Source of the DNA: an uncultured Clostridia bacterium
GTDB lineage: Bacteria > Bacillota > Clostridia > TANB77 > CAG-508
Direction: 5' to 3'
Length of the DNA stretch: 59,025 bases
NCBI GenBank assembly: GCA_934169725.1
Contig: CAKPOF010000006.1
Location: 1-59,025 of the forward strand
Numbering within the stretch: the stretch's first letter is position 1; each line of letters starts with the position of its first letter. The notes under the pieces were generated by a model. The model searched no databases and was not told the origin of the DNA. It saw only the letters and a list, made by a program, of their open reading frames with translations. Below, piece after piece: positions 17,203-26,270 of this stretch. Both the position numbers and the translations under genes were made by a program.

Positions 17203-18538
17203 TTATAGTTTTGTTAATTCTTCTTTTGGAAGAATATTTAATATTTCTAGAGCTAAATCTAATGTTTGATTAATATCTCTTCTTTCATCAGGAAGTTGGT
17301 TAATAAATTTTTCCTCAAATTCATTAGCAAATTCTAAATACTTTTTATCCAAAGGACTTAGGTCATTTTCTCCTAAAACTTTAGCCAGAGCTCGTACATC
17401 TTGTGCCTTTGAATAAGATGAGAAAATTTGGTCAGATATTTTACTATGATTTTTTCTAGTATATTTTTCACCAATACCGTCTTTCATTAATCTTGATAAT
17501 GAATTTAATATGTCTACTGGTGGAGTTATTCCTTTTTGGTATAAATCTCTAGATAAAACAATCTGTCCTTCTGTAATATATCCTGTTAAATCAGGGATTG
17601 GGTGTGAGATATCATCATTTGGCATTGTTAAGATTGGTATTTCTGTTATAGAACCTGATTTTCCTTTTATCATACCAGCTCTTTCATAAATAGATGCAAG
17701 GTCACTGTATAAATATCCTGGATATCCTTTTCTACTTGGAATTTCTCCTTTTAATGTAGAAACTTCTCTTAAACTTTCTGCATAGGCAGTCATATCAGTT
17801 AAAATAACTAATACATGATAACCTAATTCAAATGCAAAATATTCAGCACAAGTAAGAGTAACTTTAGGTGTTAAAATTCTTTCAATACTTGGATCATTAG
17901 AAAGATTTTGAAACATTACTACTTTTGAAAGGGAACCATTTTCTTTTAAACTATTTTTAAAATATTCGGCAGTTTCAAATTCGGCACCCATTAATCCGAA
18001 GCAAATTACAAATTTTTCTTCAGTACCTATATTAGAATTTGTAATAATTTTGTTTGCTAGTTCGTTATGGTTTATACCACTACCAGAAAAAATAGGTAAT
18101 TTTTGTCCTCTTATAAGTGTCATTAATCCATCAATACTAGAAATTCCAGTTTCAATAAAGTTTCTAGGATATTGTCTAGAAATTGGATTAATACTACTTC
18201 CATTGATATCCATTTCTATATCAGAATCTATATTGCCAAGTCCGTCAATAGGACGACCAGTTCCATCAAAAATTCTGCCTAACATATTTTCAGACAATTT
18301 AATACTTAATGGTTTACCTTTTAATATTGTTTTTGTTTTATCTAAACCAATACCATTAGTACCTTCATAAACTTGAATCATAGTAACATTTTCATCCATA
18401 GAGATGACATTACCAAGTCTTATTTCATTATTTGGCAAAACAAATTCTACTTGTTCATTAAATATTACATTTTTTGGGGTTTTTAAATATACAATAGGTC
18501 CATTTATACCTTTTAACCCGAATATATTGAATATTCAC
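17203..18538 (-). CDS. ntpB: V-type ATPase subunit B (apparent +1 frameshift near the start)
   Basis: This is the non-catalytic nucleotide-binding subunit of the A3B3 head. Family motifs are LGNVISMDENVTMIQVYEGT, GRIFDGTGRPIDGLG, IETGISSIDGLMTLIRGQKL PIFSG and the SR/Arg-finger region. The start is GTG at 18538, 6 nt after AAAGGAG, but this frame reads VNIQYI, then CGG (18520-18518), and hits a stop 20 codons later. Omitting the C gives VNIQYI-GLKGINGPIVYLK, the expected N-terminus in frame with the remaining roughly 435 residues. No start codon with a binding site exists in the main frame before 18438. Either decoding shifts at CGG or the base is an error. Confidence 0.85.
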
Positions 18539-18585
18539 AATATTCTCCTTTCTTATGACGAAAATAAAAATTATTTGAAATTGGA

Positions 18586-20358
18586 TTATAAAATATCTTT
18601 ATAATCAGAATCAATTTTATCTAATTTTTCTAAATATTCATCTTCCATTATATCTATTTTTCCCATTTCAATATTAGAAATTTCATTTTTTATTTTAGGA
18701 TAATTTTCAAAAAATCCAATTTCTTTTATTGTAGATATAGGAATGCCATTATTAATAAGCTCATTTGCGGCTTCATAAATATCAATTACTAATTTCATCA
18801 TTTTATATTGTTTTAATAATGGTACATATGTGTCGATTTCAGAAGTTGCATTTTGTTGCAAAAATCCTTCTCTTATACATTTACAAATTTCCAATATTAA
18901 TTTTTTAGAGTCTGAAAGCACATCTTGTCCAACTACTTTTGCTATTTCTTGAAGTTCATTTTCTTCATTTAAAAGTTTAACCATTTTATTTCTGTATTCT
19001 AAAAAATCTTCTTGAACATTTTCTTCATACCAGTTTTCTGTCATAGAAACATATTCACTATAACTAATCATCCAATTTACAGCAGGATAATGTCTAGAAT
19101 ATGCTAAGTCTCTATCTAATCCCCAGAAAACATGGACAAATCTTCTTGTGTTTTGAGTAACAGGTTCAGAAAAATCAGAACCTTGTGGAGATACAGCTCC
19201 AATTATTGTAACAGAACCATCAGTTCCATTATTGTTTAAAGTTCTTCCGGCTCTTCCATAAAATTCAGAAAGTCTTGATGGTAAATAAGAAGGGAAACCT
19301 TCTTCAGCAGGCATCTCTTCAAGTCTACCAGAAATTTCTCTTAATGCTTCAGCCCATCTTGAAGTAGAATCAGCCATAATAGCAACTTGATAACCCATAT
19401 CTCTAAAATATTCAGCAATTGTAATACCAGTATATATAGATGTTTCTCTTGCAGCAACGGGCATATTAGATGTATTAGCAATTAAGATAGTTCTTTCCAT
19501 TAAAGGTCTGCCAGTTCTTGGGTCAGTAAGTTCTGGAAATTCCTCCAAAACTTGAGTCATTTCATTACCTCTTTCACCACAACCAATATATACTATAATA
19601 TCTGCATCACTCCATTTGGCTAATTGATGTTGTAACATAGTTTTTCCTGTACCAAAACCTCCAGGAATTGTTGCTGTTCCACCTTTACTAATAGGGAATA
19701 GAGTGTCAATTACTCTTTGTCCTGTTTGAAGAGGTATATTTGTTTGTAATCTCTTTTTATATGGTCTTTGAATTCTAACAGGCCAGTGTTGTACCATTGT
19801 AAGTTCTACAATATTTCCATTTTCAAGTTTTACTTTAGAGATTGTATCATTAATACAATAATCACCTTCAGAAACAATTTCTATAACTTCACCTTTTTCT
19901 TTATGAGGGTATAGTATTTTGTGAGTTACACTTTCAGTTTCTTTTACTGTACCAATAATAAAATTATATTCAATAGTATCACCAATAGTTAGTGAAGGGA
20001 CAAAATGCCATTTTTTTTCTTCATCTAATTTTGATGTTTGAATTCCTTTTGAAATAAAAGGACCAGATTTTTTTTCTAATGTTTTTAAAGGTCGTTGTAT
20101 ACCATCATATACACTACCAATCATACCAGGCCCTAGTGTTAGTGATAAAGGCGCGTTAGTAGAAATTACTTCTTCACCAATTTTCATACCAGAAGTATCT
20201 TCATAACATTGGATAGTTGCATTTTTTCCATCTAATTTAATTACTTCACCTAATAATTTGTAAGTTCCAATATATACCATATCATGCATTGCAAAATCTT
20301 CTTCACCTGTTGCAATAATAACAGGTCCATTAATTTTAGTTATTTTCTTTGGTTCCAT
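18586..20358 (-). CDS. ntpA: V-type ATPase catalytic subunit A
   Basis: This 590-residue catalytic subunit has the P-loop GGFGTGKTMLQHQLAKW, the partner motif VYIGCGERGNEMTQVLEEF, and MADSTSRWAEALREISGR LEEMPAEEG, all hallmarks of A-type V-ATPase heads. The non-homologous insertion typical of subunit A lies between residues 110 and 200. Length is normal. ATG follows AAGGAGAAG, and the gene overlaps the end of ntpE by 23 nt, indicating translational coupling. Confidence 0.95.
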   Translation of the reverse strand: MEPKKITKINGPVIIATGEEDFAMHDMVYIGTYKLLGEVIKLDGKNATIQCYEDTSGMKIGEEVISTNAPLSLTLGPGMIGSVYDGIQRPLKTLEKKSGPFISKGIQTSKLDEEKKWHFVPSLTIGDTIEYNFIIGTVKETESVTHKILYPHKEKGEVIEIVSEGDYCINDTISKVKLENGNIVELTMVQHWPVRIQRPYKKRLQTNIPLQTGQRVIDTLFPISKGGTATIPGGFGTGKTMLQHQLAKWSDADIIVYIGCGERGNEMTQVLEEFPELTDPRTGRPLMERTILIANTSNMPVAARETSIYTGITIAEYFRDMGYQVAIMADSTSRWAEALREISGRLEEMPAEEGFPSYLPSRLSEFYGRAGRTLNNNGTDGSVTIIGAVSPQGSDFSEPVTQNTRRFVHVFWGLDRDLAYSRHYPAVNWMISYSEYVSMTENWYEENVQEDFLEYRNKMVKLLNEENELQEIAKVVGQDVLSDSKKLILEICKCIREGFLQQNATSEIDTYVPLLKQYKMMKLVIDIYEAANELINNGIPISTIKEIGFFENYPKIKNEISNIEMGKIDIMEDEYLEKLDKIDSDYKDIL

Positions 20359-20896
20359 ATATCTTCTCCTTTAAATTTGTTAAGAATGTATTATCAATTA
20401 TCATATCTTGGTTTTCTATGATAAGACCACCTATATAAGAATTGTCTAAAGTTTTTAATGTTCCATATTCACTGAAATTTACTTTTTTCATATCATTATC
20501 AGTAAGATAAATTGTTAAATTATCAGTATTATCTAAAAGATTAATACTATTTTTTAAAATATTATTTAGTAATTCAATATATTCAGGAGTATGTATATAA
20601 TTTTCTAATGAATTTATACAATCCTGAAAAAGTTGATTTTCTTCTTTATGTGTTTCTTCTAATATTTGTTTCTTAGAATTTAATTCTAAATCTACAATTT
20701 TTTTATGATAATCTTTTTCTAATTTGATTTTTTCCTTTTCTAATTTATTATTTAATTTTTTTTGATATGAATCTAATTCTTTTTTTATTTTGTTTTCAGC
20801 TTTTTTATCCAATTCTTTTTTTAAATTATTTTTATCTGTATTAGACATTTCAAGACAAACTTCTTCAAAATGTTTTAATTTTTTTTCTATTTCCAA
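20336..20896 (-). CDS. ntpE: V-type ATPase subunit E
   Basis: This is the peripheral-stalk subunit: 186 residues with a long charged N-terminal coiled coil (KKELDKKAENKIKKELDSYQ, KEKIKLEKDYHKKIVDLEL) and a C-terminal globular part (NSYIGGLIIENQDMIIDNTF) that grips the head. The likely start is TTG at 20896 after GAAAGGA. A 20-bp palindrome lies between it and ntpF. Confidence 0.85.
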   Translation of the reverse strand: MEIEKKLKHFEEVCLEMSNTDKNNLKKELDKKAENKIKKELDSYQKKLNNKLEKEKIKLEKDYHKKIVDLELNSKKQILEETHKEENQLFQDCINSLENYIHTPEYIELLNNILKNSINLLDNTDNLTIYLTDNDMKKVNFSEYGTLKTLDNSYIGGLIIENQDMIIDNTFLTNLKEKIYGTKENN

Positions 20897-20921
20897 AAAA
20901 CTTCATTCCTTTCTAAGGGTA

Positions 20922-20973
20922 AATTTGGTTAAACAACAAATCACGAAAAAGCAATTTGTTGTTTAACCAAATT
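20922..20973. repeat. Perfect 20-bp inverted repeat between ntpF and ntpE
   Basis: AATTTGGTTAAACAACAAAT (20922-20941) and its exact reverse complement (20954-20973) flank a 12-nt loop. No U-tract follows on the minus strand, so it is more likely an RNA-processing or attenuation hairpin, or a small palindromic insertion, than a full terminator. A second small hairpin TTAAGG-CAA-CCTTAA (20975-20989) covers the end of ntpF. Confidence 0.75.
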
Positions 20974-20974
20974 A

Positions 20975-21208
20975 TTAAGGCAACCTTAATAATAATGGTA
21001 ATTTTTGTTTTTGAATTTTATCAAATTCCTCAGGTAATAAATTATATATTTCCTGACTTATAACTAATAATCCTATATCAGTATCTTGTTTTAACTTTTT
21101 TAAAAATTCAGAGAGATCTTCGCTTGTCTGGATGAAATTAGAATCCAATCCAGATAAGCGAAATCCAACAGTTTCTTCTTTTTTATTAAATATTCCTACA
21201 ATTTTCAA
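20975..21208 (-). CDS. ntpF: V-type ATPase subunit F (short C-terminus)
   Basis: This is the regulatory subunit bound to the central shaft. The N-terminal Rossmann-like fold is clear: KIVGIFNKKEETVGFRLSGL, then DIGLLVISQEIYNLLPEEF and KLPLLLRLP. At 77 residues it ends where relatives of about 100 residues continue with a further helix that inserts into the head. The stop coincides with a palindrome, so truncation by insertion is possible. The likely start is TTG at 21208 after GGAAG. Confidence 0.8.
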   Translation of the reverse strand: MKIVGIFNKKEETVGFRLSGLDSNFIQTSEDLSEFLKKLKQDTDIGLLVISQEIYNLLPEEFDKIQKQKLPLLLRLP

Positions 21209-21221
21209 TTAAAATCTTCCT

Positions 21222-21671
21222 TTATACTTTATTTAAAATCATAATAGATATAATTAATCCATAAATAGCTATACCTTCAGCTAAACCTGCAAATATAATA
21301 GTTTTACCAAGTAGTGATGGATTTTCACTTATTGCACCAATAGCACTAGAAGCAACTAAAGCAACGGCAATACCTGCACCAACACAAGCTAAACCTGTAG
21401 ATAAAGCGGCAGCCAATAATCCTATATCATGGTTTGATAATCCGCTATCATTAGAATCAGTATTTTCTGAAGATGTTTCAGTAGTTGTAGTTGTTGAAGT
21501 ATTTACTGGTTCTGATGTTTCAACTGTAGAACTAACAACACTTGTTTCTGTATTTGTATTGTTAGAAGTATTATTAGATTTTGTAGTATTAGCTGCATAT
21601 ACAGAACCTGCACCTAAAACTCCAAATATAATTGTAAATATAAATATAATATTAAAAACTTTTTTTCTCAT
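21222..21671 (-). CDS. ntpK: V-type ATPase proteolipid subunit K with signal peptide and Ser/Thr linker
   Basis: This is the ion-translocating rotor-ring subunit. From ATG 21671 (GAAAGGAAAG upstream) the 149 residues divide into a signal-peptide-like start (KKVFNIIFIFTIIFGVLGAG SVYA), a Ser/Thr/Asn-rich linker (about residues 27-78) and a single two-helix hairpin (LLAAALSTGLACVGAGIAVA, loop GAISENPSLLGK, then FAGLAEGIAIYGLIISIMI). Glu in AEG is the ion-binding carboxylate. Many V-type proteolipids have four helices; one hairpin plus a presumably cleaved N-terminus and a low-complexity linker is unusual. Confidence 0.85.
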   Translation of the reverse strand: MRKKVFNIIFIFTIIFGVLGAGSVYAANTTKSNNTSNNTNTETSVVSSTVETSEPVNTSTTTTTETSSENTDSNDSGLSNHDIGLLAAALSTGLACVGAGIAVALVASSAIGAISENPSLLGKTIIFAGLAEGIAIYGLIISIMILNKV

Positions 21672-21693
21672 TTTAAATCTTTCCTTTCGTATT

Positions 21694-23574
21694 TTAATTA
21701 TTATCACTTTCGATTGGAACATATTCTTTTCCATCTCCAGCATAAAATCTACTAAATAATTCATAATATTCTAGTCTAAGAACTTGAATAGCAACGATTA
21801 AACCTTCAAGGACAATAACTATTAAATTACCAATTAATGCAACAATTAAACTTCCTGCACCACCAACCATGTTTGATAATATATATACAGCCATACATAG
21901 ACCAACGTGATTGATAGCAAAAGCAGCTAATCTTACAAATGAAATAGTATTACTAGCCATACTTAAAAGCATTTCTATTAATTCAAATATTTTTTCAACA
22001 ATAGAACTTTTTTCTGGATTATTTTTTTTGCTTATTAGTTGTTCTAATTTGTCTTTAAACAATATACATAACAAAGAAGCAATTATTAAAATAAGATTTA
22101 ATGAAAATCCTAAAATCATTTGCCCATTTAATAATAGACCAACAATGGAAATTAATATTATAGAATAAAATATTAATCCTGCGAATCCATTTTTATCAAA
22201 TAAAGCTTTAGCAAAATCTTTATTTTTTAATCCATTTTTTATATTAAATAACATAGCTATAATAATTAAAATTGCACCACTTGCTATTCCAAAAATCAAC
22301 ATATTTTGAATATTATCCATTGGACTTGGAACTAATCCTTTGATAATATCTTCTTTTCCAAAAATACTACCATATAAAAAGCCAAATATAATTGCTGAAA
22401 TACCACCTGCAGTAAGAACAGGGCCTAAAGAACTTTTCCTTTTTGCTAGTATAAAACCTATAATCGCAATTACTAACCCTTGTCCAACATCACCAAACAT
22501 AAATCCAAACATCAAAAATGCTGTTAATGCAACAAACCAAGTTGGATCCATTTCTGTATAGTTAGGCGTTCCGTACATTTTTACTATTGATTCAAAAGGT
22601 TTAAAAATTTTACTATTTTTTAATTTTGTAGGAGGAGTACTAGCTACTTCATCATGACTTTTTACCAGATATTCTACATTATGTTTTTTTAGTTTTGGCA
22701 ATAAATTAGATAAATTATTATAAGGTATCCAACCTACAATGTAAAAAGAACCTTTATCATCATGTGCCATATATTTTTTTATTTTATTTATTTTTTCTAA
22801 AACTTTTAATTGCAATAAAGAATTTATTAATGCTCTACCAATTGATTCTTTTATGTCAGTTAATTTATTTTTTTGTAATTCTATTTTAGATGTGTTATCA
22901 GAAATATATTGTTTTACTTTGTTAATCACTTCATTAGGGGTACCTTTAAAATCTTCAGGTAACCAAATACGTTTAAATTTCATAACTTTAAAATAGCTAT
23001 CTACTTTTTCAGCTAAAATATCTGGTGTAAAATATATTATCCATGTAATATCTTCAGATTTATCAACTTCAAATAGAAGAGCATCAACATCATCGATATC
23101 TGTAGATACCTGTTCATATATTTCTGTTGATAAAAACCCAAATCTAAAATTCATATATTTTAAATTATATAGTTTTTCTAATTCTACAGGTACATTTTTT
23201 AAATGTTCAATAGGATCGATACTATTTGTTAAATCCTCAATTTCTTTTTCTCTATCTTCAATGTCAGTGTGTAATTTATTAATAGTTTCTTCAGATTTAT
23301 CAATAAATTGTTTAATATCTTCTAAATTTTCTTCTAACTTAATTGGTGTATCTTCATATTTAATGTTCAAATCTTTTAACAATTTTTCAGCTTTTTTAAT
23401 ATATTCTTTTATAGTTGAATCATATGAAAAATATGTTAATTTCCAACCTTTTTCTAAAACTTTTAAAGCATTTTCTGGTTGAAAACCAGAACCAATTAAA
23501 TCATTAGCAATAATAAAATCTAAGTCTTTTTCTTTACCGGTCATACTTAGAAATTTCATTTTTTCAATTGCCAA
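21694..23574 (-). CDS. ntpI: V-type ATPase subunit I (a subunit)
   Basis: This is the stator membrane subunit that forms the ion half-channels beside the K ring. The 626-residue protein has an N-terminal cytoplasmic half with coiled coils (about residues 1-330) and a C-terminal half with seven to eight membrane helices, including MFGFMFGDVGQGLVIAIIGF and SNTISFVRLAAFAINHVGL, where the essential Arg lies. Its 3' end is 23 nt from ntpK. I take TTG at 23574, placed correctly after GAGGTG; the frame extends three codons further to a GTG inside that site. Confidence 0.92.
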   Translation of the reverse strand: MAIEKMKFLSMTGKEKDLDFIIANDLIGSGFQPENALKVLEKGWKLTYFSYDSTIKEYIKKAEKLLKDLNIKYEDTPIKLEENLEDIKQFIDKSEETINKLHTDIEDREKEIEDLTNSIDPIEHLKNVPVELEKLYNLKYMNFRFGFLSTEIYEQVSTDIDDVDALLFEVDKSEDITWIIYFTPDILAEKVDSYFKVMKFKRIWLPEDFKGTPNEVINKVKQYISDNTSKIELQKNKLTDIKESIGRALINSLLQLKVLEKINKIKKYMAHDDKGSFYIVGWIPYNNLSNLLPKLKKHNVEYLVKSHDEVASTPPTKLKNSKIFKPFESIVKMYGTPNYTEMDPTWFVALTAFLMFGFMFGDVGQGLVIAIIGFILAKRKSSLGPVLTAGGISAIIFGFLYGSIFGKEDIIKGLVPSPMDNIQNMLIFGIASGAILIIIAMLFNIKNGLKNKDFAKALFDKNGFAGLIFYSIILISIVGLLLNGQMILGFSLNLILIIASLLCILFKDKLEQLISKKNNPEKSSIVEKIFELIEMLLSMASNTISFVRLAAFAINHVGLCMAVYILSNMVGGAGSLIVALIGNLIVIVLEGLIVAIQVLRLEYYELFSRFYAGDGKEYVPIESDNN

Positions 23575-23591
23575 AATATTCACCTCTTTAT

Positions 23592-24548
23592 TTATATTAT
23601 AATTTTATTATTAATGTTTTGTTTAGGTACATTATATCTAATACATTCTATTATTGTTACAATGTTTTCTTTTTCTATTTCCAAAATATTAAAATAACTA
23701 ATTACCAAACTAAGATCTAATAATTCTTTTCTAAAAATATTTTTATATTTTAAATATAGATATTTTTTTATATCTAATTCAATATTATTATTTATAATTC
23801 CTTTGTAATTTGTAGAATCAAGAATATGGTTCAAATCAGATAAAGAATTAATTTCTTCAATATTTTTAATTGTTTCTATATCAATTTTATAAAAACTTTT
23901 TATAAGAATATTAGGATTAAGCACATCATAATATTTTTTAGTACGATATGTCCATAATATATTTAACAAATCAATTTGAGTTTTTAAAAGTGATTCTATA
24001 TTTTTATTTTTTCCTTTTATTAATTTTAAAAAGCTTTCAAAATAATATTTATTTAAAGCATTTTCTCTTTCAAAATCTGTAGTATTATTATAAAAAATAT
24101 TTCTTATATTTTTATCATCAATTTTTTCTATAAAATCATCAATAGTAGTAGCTGTATATAAAACTTTTAGTTCATTAAATAATTCTTCCACCCATTCATT
24201 AGGTGATGGGGGAATATTAGAAATAAATAAATTGTCATATATTTTTATAATTGCATTAATTTTATATTTTAAAATATAGTGTTCAAAGATTTCTTTGTTT
24301 GTACCATTCAAATATTTTATAATTTTTTTCATATCATTTATAATAATAGTATCTAAAGAATTTTCTAGTTCAATTCTTCTAGCTGTGTTTGATAATTTAT
24401 CTAAATCATGTAATTTTGATTTTAAAAGAATAATTGCTTCAGATATAGATGTTTGTTTTGTTAAATCTTCTAAATCAGTGTATTTTAATTTTTGGGAATA
24501 CATAGCTTTCAATTTTGCGTTCAAACTAGGACTAGTTATTGTTTTCAT
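23592..24548 (-). CDS. ntpC: V-type ATPase subunit C (d-type)
   Basis: This 318-residue helical funnel connects the central shaft to the proteolipid ring. The opening SPSLNAKLKAMYSQKLKYTD LEDL and the repeated LWTYRTKKYYDVLNP pattern match the V/A-type C (AC39-like) family. It overlaps ntpH by 17 nt (translational coupling) and lies 17 nt upstream of ntpI. Confidence 0.85.
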   Translation of the reverse strand: MKTITSPSLNAKLKAMYSQKLKYTDLEDLTKQTSISEAIILLKSKLHDLDKLSNTARRIELENSLDTIIINDMKKIIKYLNGTNKEIFEHYILKYKINAIIKIYDNLFISNIPPSPNEWVEELFNELKVLYTATTIDDFIEKIDDKNIRNIFYNNTTDFERENALNKYYFESFLKLIKGKNKNIESLLKTQIDLLNILWTYRTKKYYDVLNPNILIKSFYKIDIETIKNIEEINSLSDLNHILDSTNYKGIINNNIELDIKKYLYLKYKNIFRKELLDLSLVISYFNILEIEKENIVTIIECIRYNVPKQNINNKIII

Positions 24549-24873
24549 TAGTTGAAACCACCTCTTTTAATATAGAATTTACTATTTGGTTTATTTTATC
24601 ATTTTTATTGGTTTCAAAAGCTGTTTGTTGAAGTTTTAATTTTTCAAAAGTTATTTCTTGTAAATTTTTTTCTTTATCAGATAAGTCTTTTTCAAAATTT
24701 TCTTTTAATTCTATAATTTTTTGTTGCATTTCAGCCTCTAAAGCAACTTCTTGTGCAGTAATTTCTTGTTGAATATATTTTTCTGTTTCTTTATTTTGCT
24801 TTTCTATTTCTGCTATATTTGCTTTAGCTTGATTGTCAATATCTAATATTGAATTAATTATTTTTTCATCCAC
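24532..24873 (-). CDS. ntpH: V-type ATPase subunit H/G (peripheral-stalk coiled coil)
   Basis: This 113-residue, almost wholly coiled-coil protein (IAEIEKQNKETEKYIQQEIT; MQQKIIELKENFEKDLSDKE) pairs with subunit E to form the peripheral stalk. GTG start after AGAGGTGATTTT. It is the first gene of the operon, and its identity rests on position plus coiled-coil character. Confidence 0.8.
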   Translation of the reverse strand: MDEKIINSILDIDNQAKANIAEIEKQNKETEKYIQQEITAQEVALEAEMQQKIIELKENFEKDLSDKEKNLQEITFEKLKLQQTAFETNKNDKINQIVNSILKEVVSTNENNN

Positions 24874-24901
24874 AAAATCACCTCTTAAAATTTATAAATA
24901 T

Positions 24902-24930
24902 ATTTTATTTTTAAAAAATATAATTGTCAA
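24902..24930 (-). promoter_or_regulatory. Promoter of the V-ATPase operon
   Basis: On the minus strand TTGACA (24930-24925), a 17-bp spacer and TAAAAT (24907-24902) lie about 30 bp upstream of ntpH. Confidence 0.65.
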
Positions 24931-24982
24931 TATTATACACAAAAAAGTCACAAAATATTTTTAAAAAATTTGTAAAAAAGTA

Positions 24983-25011
24983 TTGACAAAAAATATAAAA
25001 GCATTTATAAT
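24983..25011 (+). promoter_or_regulatory. Promoter of tRNA-Gly
   Basis: Consensus TTGACA (24983-24988) and TATAAT (25006-25011) with a 17-bp spacer lie 22 bp upstream of the tRNA. Confidence 0.85.
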
Positions 25012-25033
25012 TTATAACTGTCAGAGGAAATAT

Positions 25034-25107
<74 letters not shown>

Positions 25108-25186
25108 AAATATGTTTTTATCGAACTACATGTATTTATTGATATAGTTTGAGGTAAAAAAACAAAAGTGAATAGTATTTCATAAA

Positions 25187-25217
25187 AAATAAGTCGATTT
25201 AATCGGCTTATTTTTTT
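25187..25217 (+). terminator. Rho-independent terminator after tRNA-Gly
   Basis: The stem AAATAAGTCGATT/AATCGGCTTATTT (one T-G pair) is followed by a run of seven T. Confidence 0.85.
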
Positions 25218-25264
25218 ACTTTTATTTATAAAAAATTTGTAATAAAAGTAATAGTCAGTTAAAT

Positions 25265-25368
25265 TTGAAGTTTTATGTAAAATACAGTATAATATATATA
25301 GGTTTTCATAGCATTAAAGTCTTATCGGGCCACACTTGGCTAGACTTAAATTACAAGATTGAAAATCT
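25265..25368 (+). promoter_or_regulatory. Promoter and structured 5' leader of the gene at 25417
   Basis: TTGAAG (25265-25270), 17 bp, TATAAT (25288-25293). The transcript leader contains a nested hairpin (AAGTC 25317-25321 with GACTT 25343-25347, enclosing GCCA-CACT-TGGC) and a second hairpin (AGATT-GAA-AATCT, 25356-25368). This part is more GC-rich than its surroundings and may be a regulatory RNA of unknown class. Confidence 0.5.
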
Positions 25369-25416
25369 AGTAAGCACATTAACATAATATTTTTTGAAAG
25401 GTAAAAGGTAACAAAA

Positions 25417-26190
25417 ATGGAAAACAACAAAATTACTGTAACTAAAACAAACGATGCAATGAAAAAAGTTTATGAGATGGTGTCAAAAGCCAAAGAGACC
25501 TTTGCAGTTATTAAAGCACTTGAGGCTATAGATAACAAGACTGCTTTTGCACTCATCAATGAGCAAAAGCTAAAATATCAGTATCAGATGGGCTATATCT
25601 TTGGAGCATTAAAAGCCAACTATGATACTCTACCAGAGGATATTGCCGCTCGTCAAAAAATTAATAATGTACCACTTAATCTTTTAATTAAGATGAAGGT
25701 TGACGAGTTTGTACTCAATGTACGGGAAGTTTCTAACCCAAATGATCTAACTAATTGCACTGAATATGATGATAGATACAGACGTCTATCCGAATTAATT
25801 TGTGGCTTTGGCTACAATATGGAATTTTTAGAGGATAGATTTGAGCTCTTCTTTCCAAATAGAACTCATAAATTTGTTTTGGGGTTTGCTGAAGGATATG
25901 CGGAAACATTTCATAAAATTGCAGAGGAAGCTTGTGTTGAGGTTGAGTACACTGATGCGAAGAGTCAAGACATTTGGAAGAACTTGAAGTTTTTCCTTGA
26001 GCGTGATGTTCATGAATATCGTTTGGATGGAAAATATTTGTTTATGTACCATGGAGGTCATAACTGCTCTGCTGATAAATCCATAAAGTATGGAAAAGAC
26101 GGCAGGTATGTGAATGAAAATGTTTACGAAAATCTAAAGTCTCGTAAGAGTTCAGATTTCGTTGACAAAACGTTTAATTTCAATTTTTAA
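25417..26190 (+). CDS. Hypothetical protein with foreign codon use, 257 aa
   Basis: ATG follows GAAAGGTAAAAGG. The product is soluble and acidic-to-neutral with no signal peptide. Segments such as DDRYRRLSELICGFGYNMEF, FVLGFAEGYAETFHKIAEEA and YLFMYHGGHNCSADKSIKYG look structured, but I recognise no family. Codons such as CTC, GCC, CGT and CGG, rare in neighbouring genes, suggest recent transfer; it contains one in-frame CGG (25723) without any frame break. It is a one-gene unit with its own promoter, structured leader and terminator, inserted between tRNA-Gly and pepV. Confidence 0.6.
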   Translation: MENNKITVTKTNDAMKKVYEMVSKAKETFAVIKALEAIDNKTAFALINEQKLKYQYQMGYIFGALKANYDTLPEDIAARQKINNVPLNLLIKMKVDEFVLNVREVSNPNDLTNCTEYDDRYRRLSELICGFGYNMEFLEDRFELFFPNRTHKFVLGFAEGYAETFHKIAEEACVEVEYTDAKSQDIWKNLKFFLERDVHEYRLDGKYLFMYHGGHNCSADKSIKYGKDGRYVNENVYENLKSRKSSDFVDKTFNFNF

Positions 26191-26219
26191 ATTCAATCTT
26201 CCGCTTTTTTAAGTGGGGT

Positions 26220-26247
26220 AAAAAGGCTCTGGATTCAGGGTCTTTTT
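26220..26247 (+). terminator. Rho-independent terminator
   Basis: The stem AAAAAGGCTCTG/CAGGGTCTTTTT (two G-T pairs, loop GATT) ends in T residues, 30 nt after the hypothetical gene. Confidence 0.85.
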
Positions 26248-26270
26248 GCTTGATTATATAATTTATTCTA

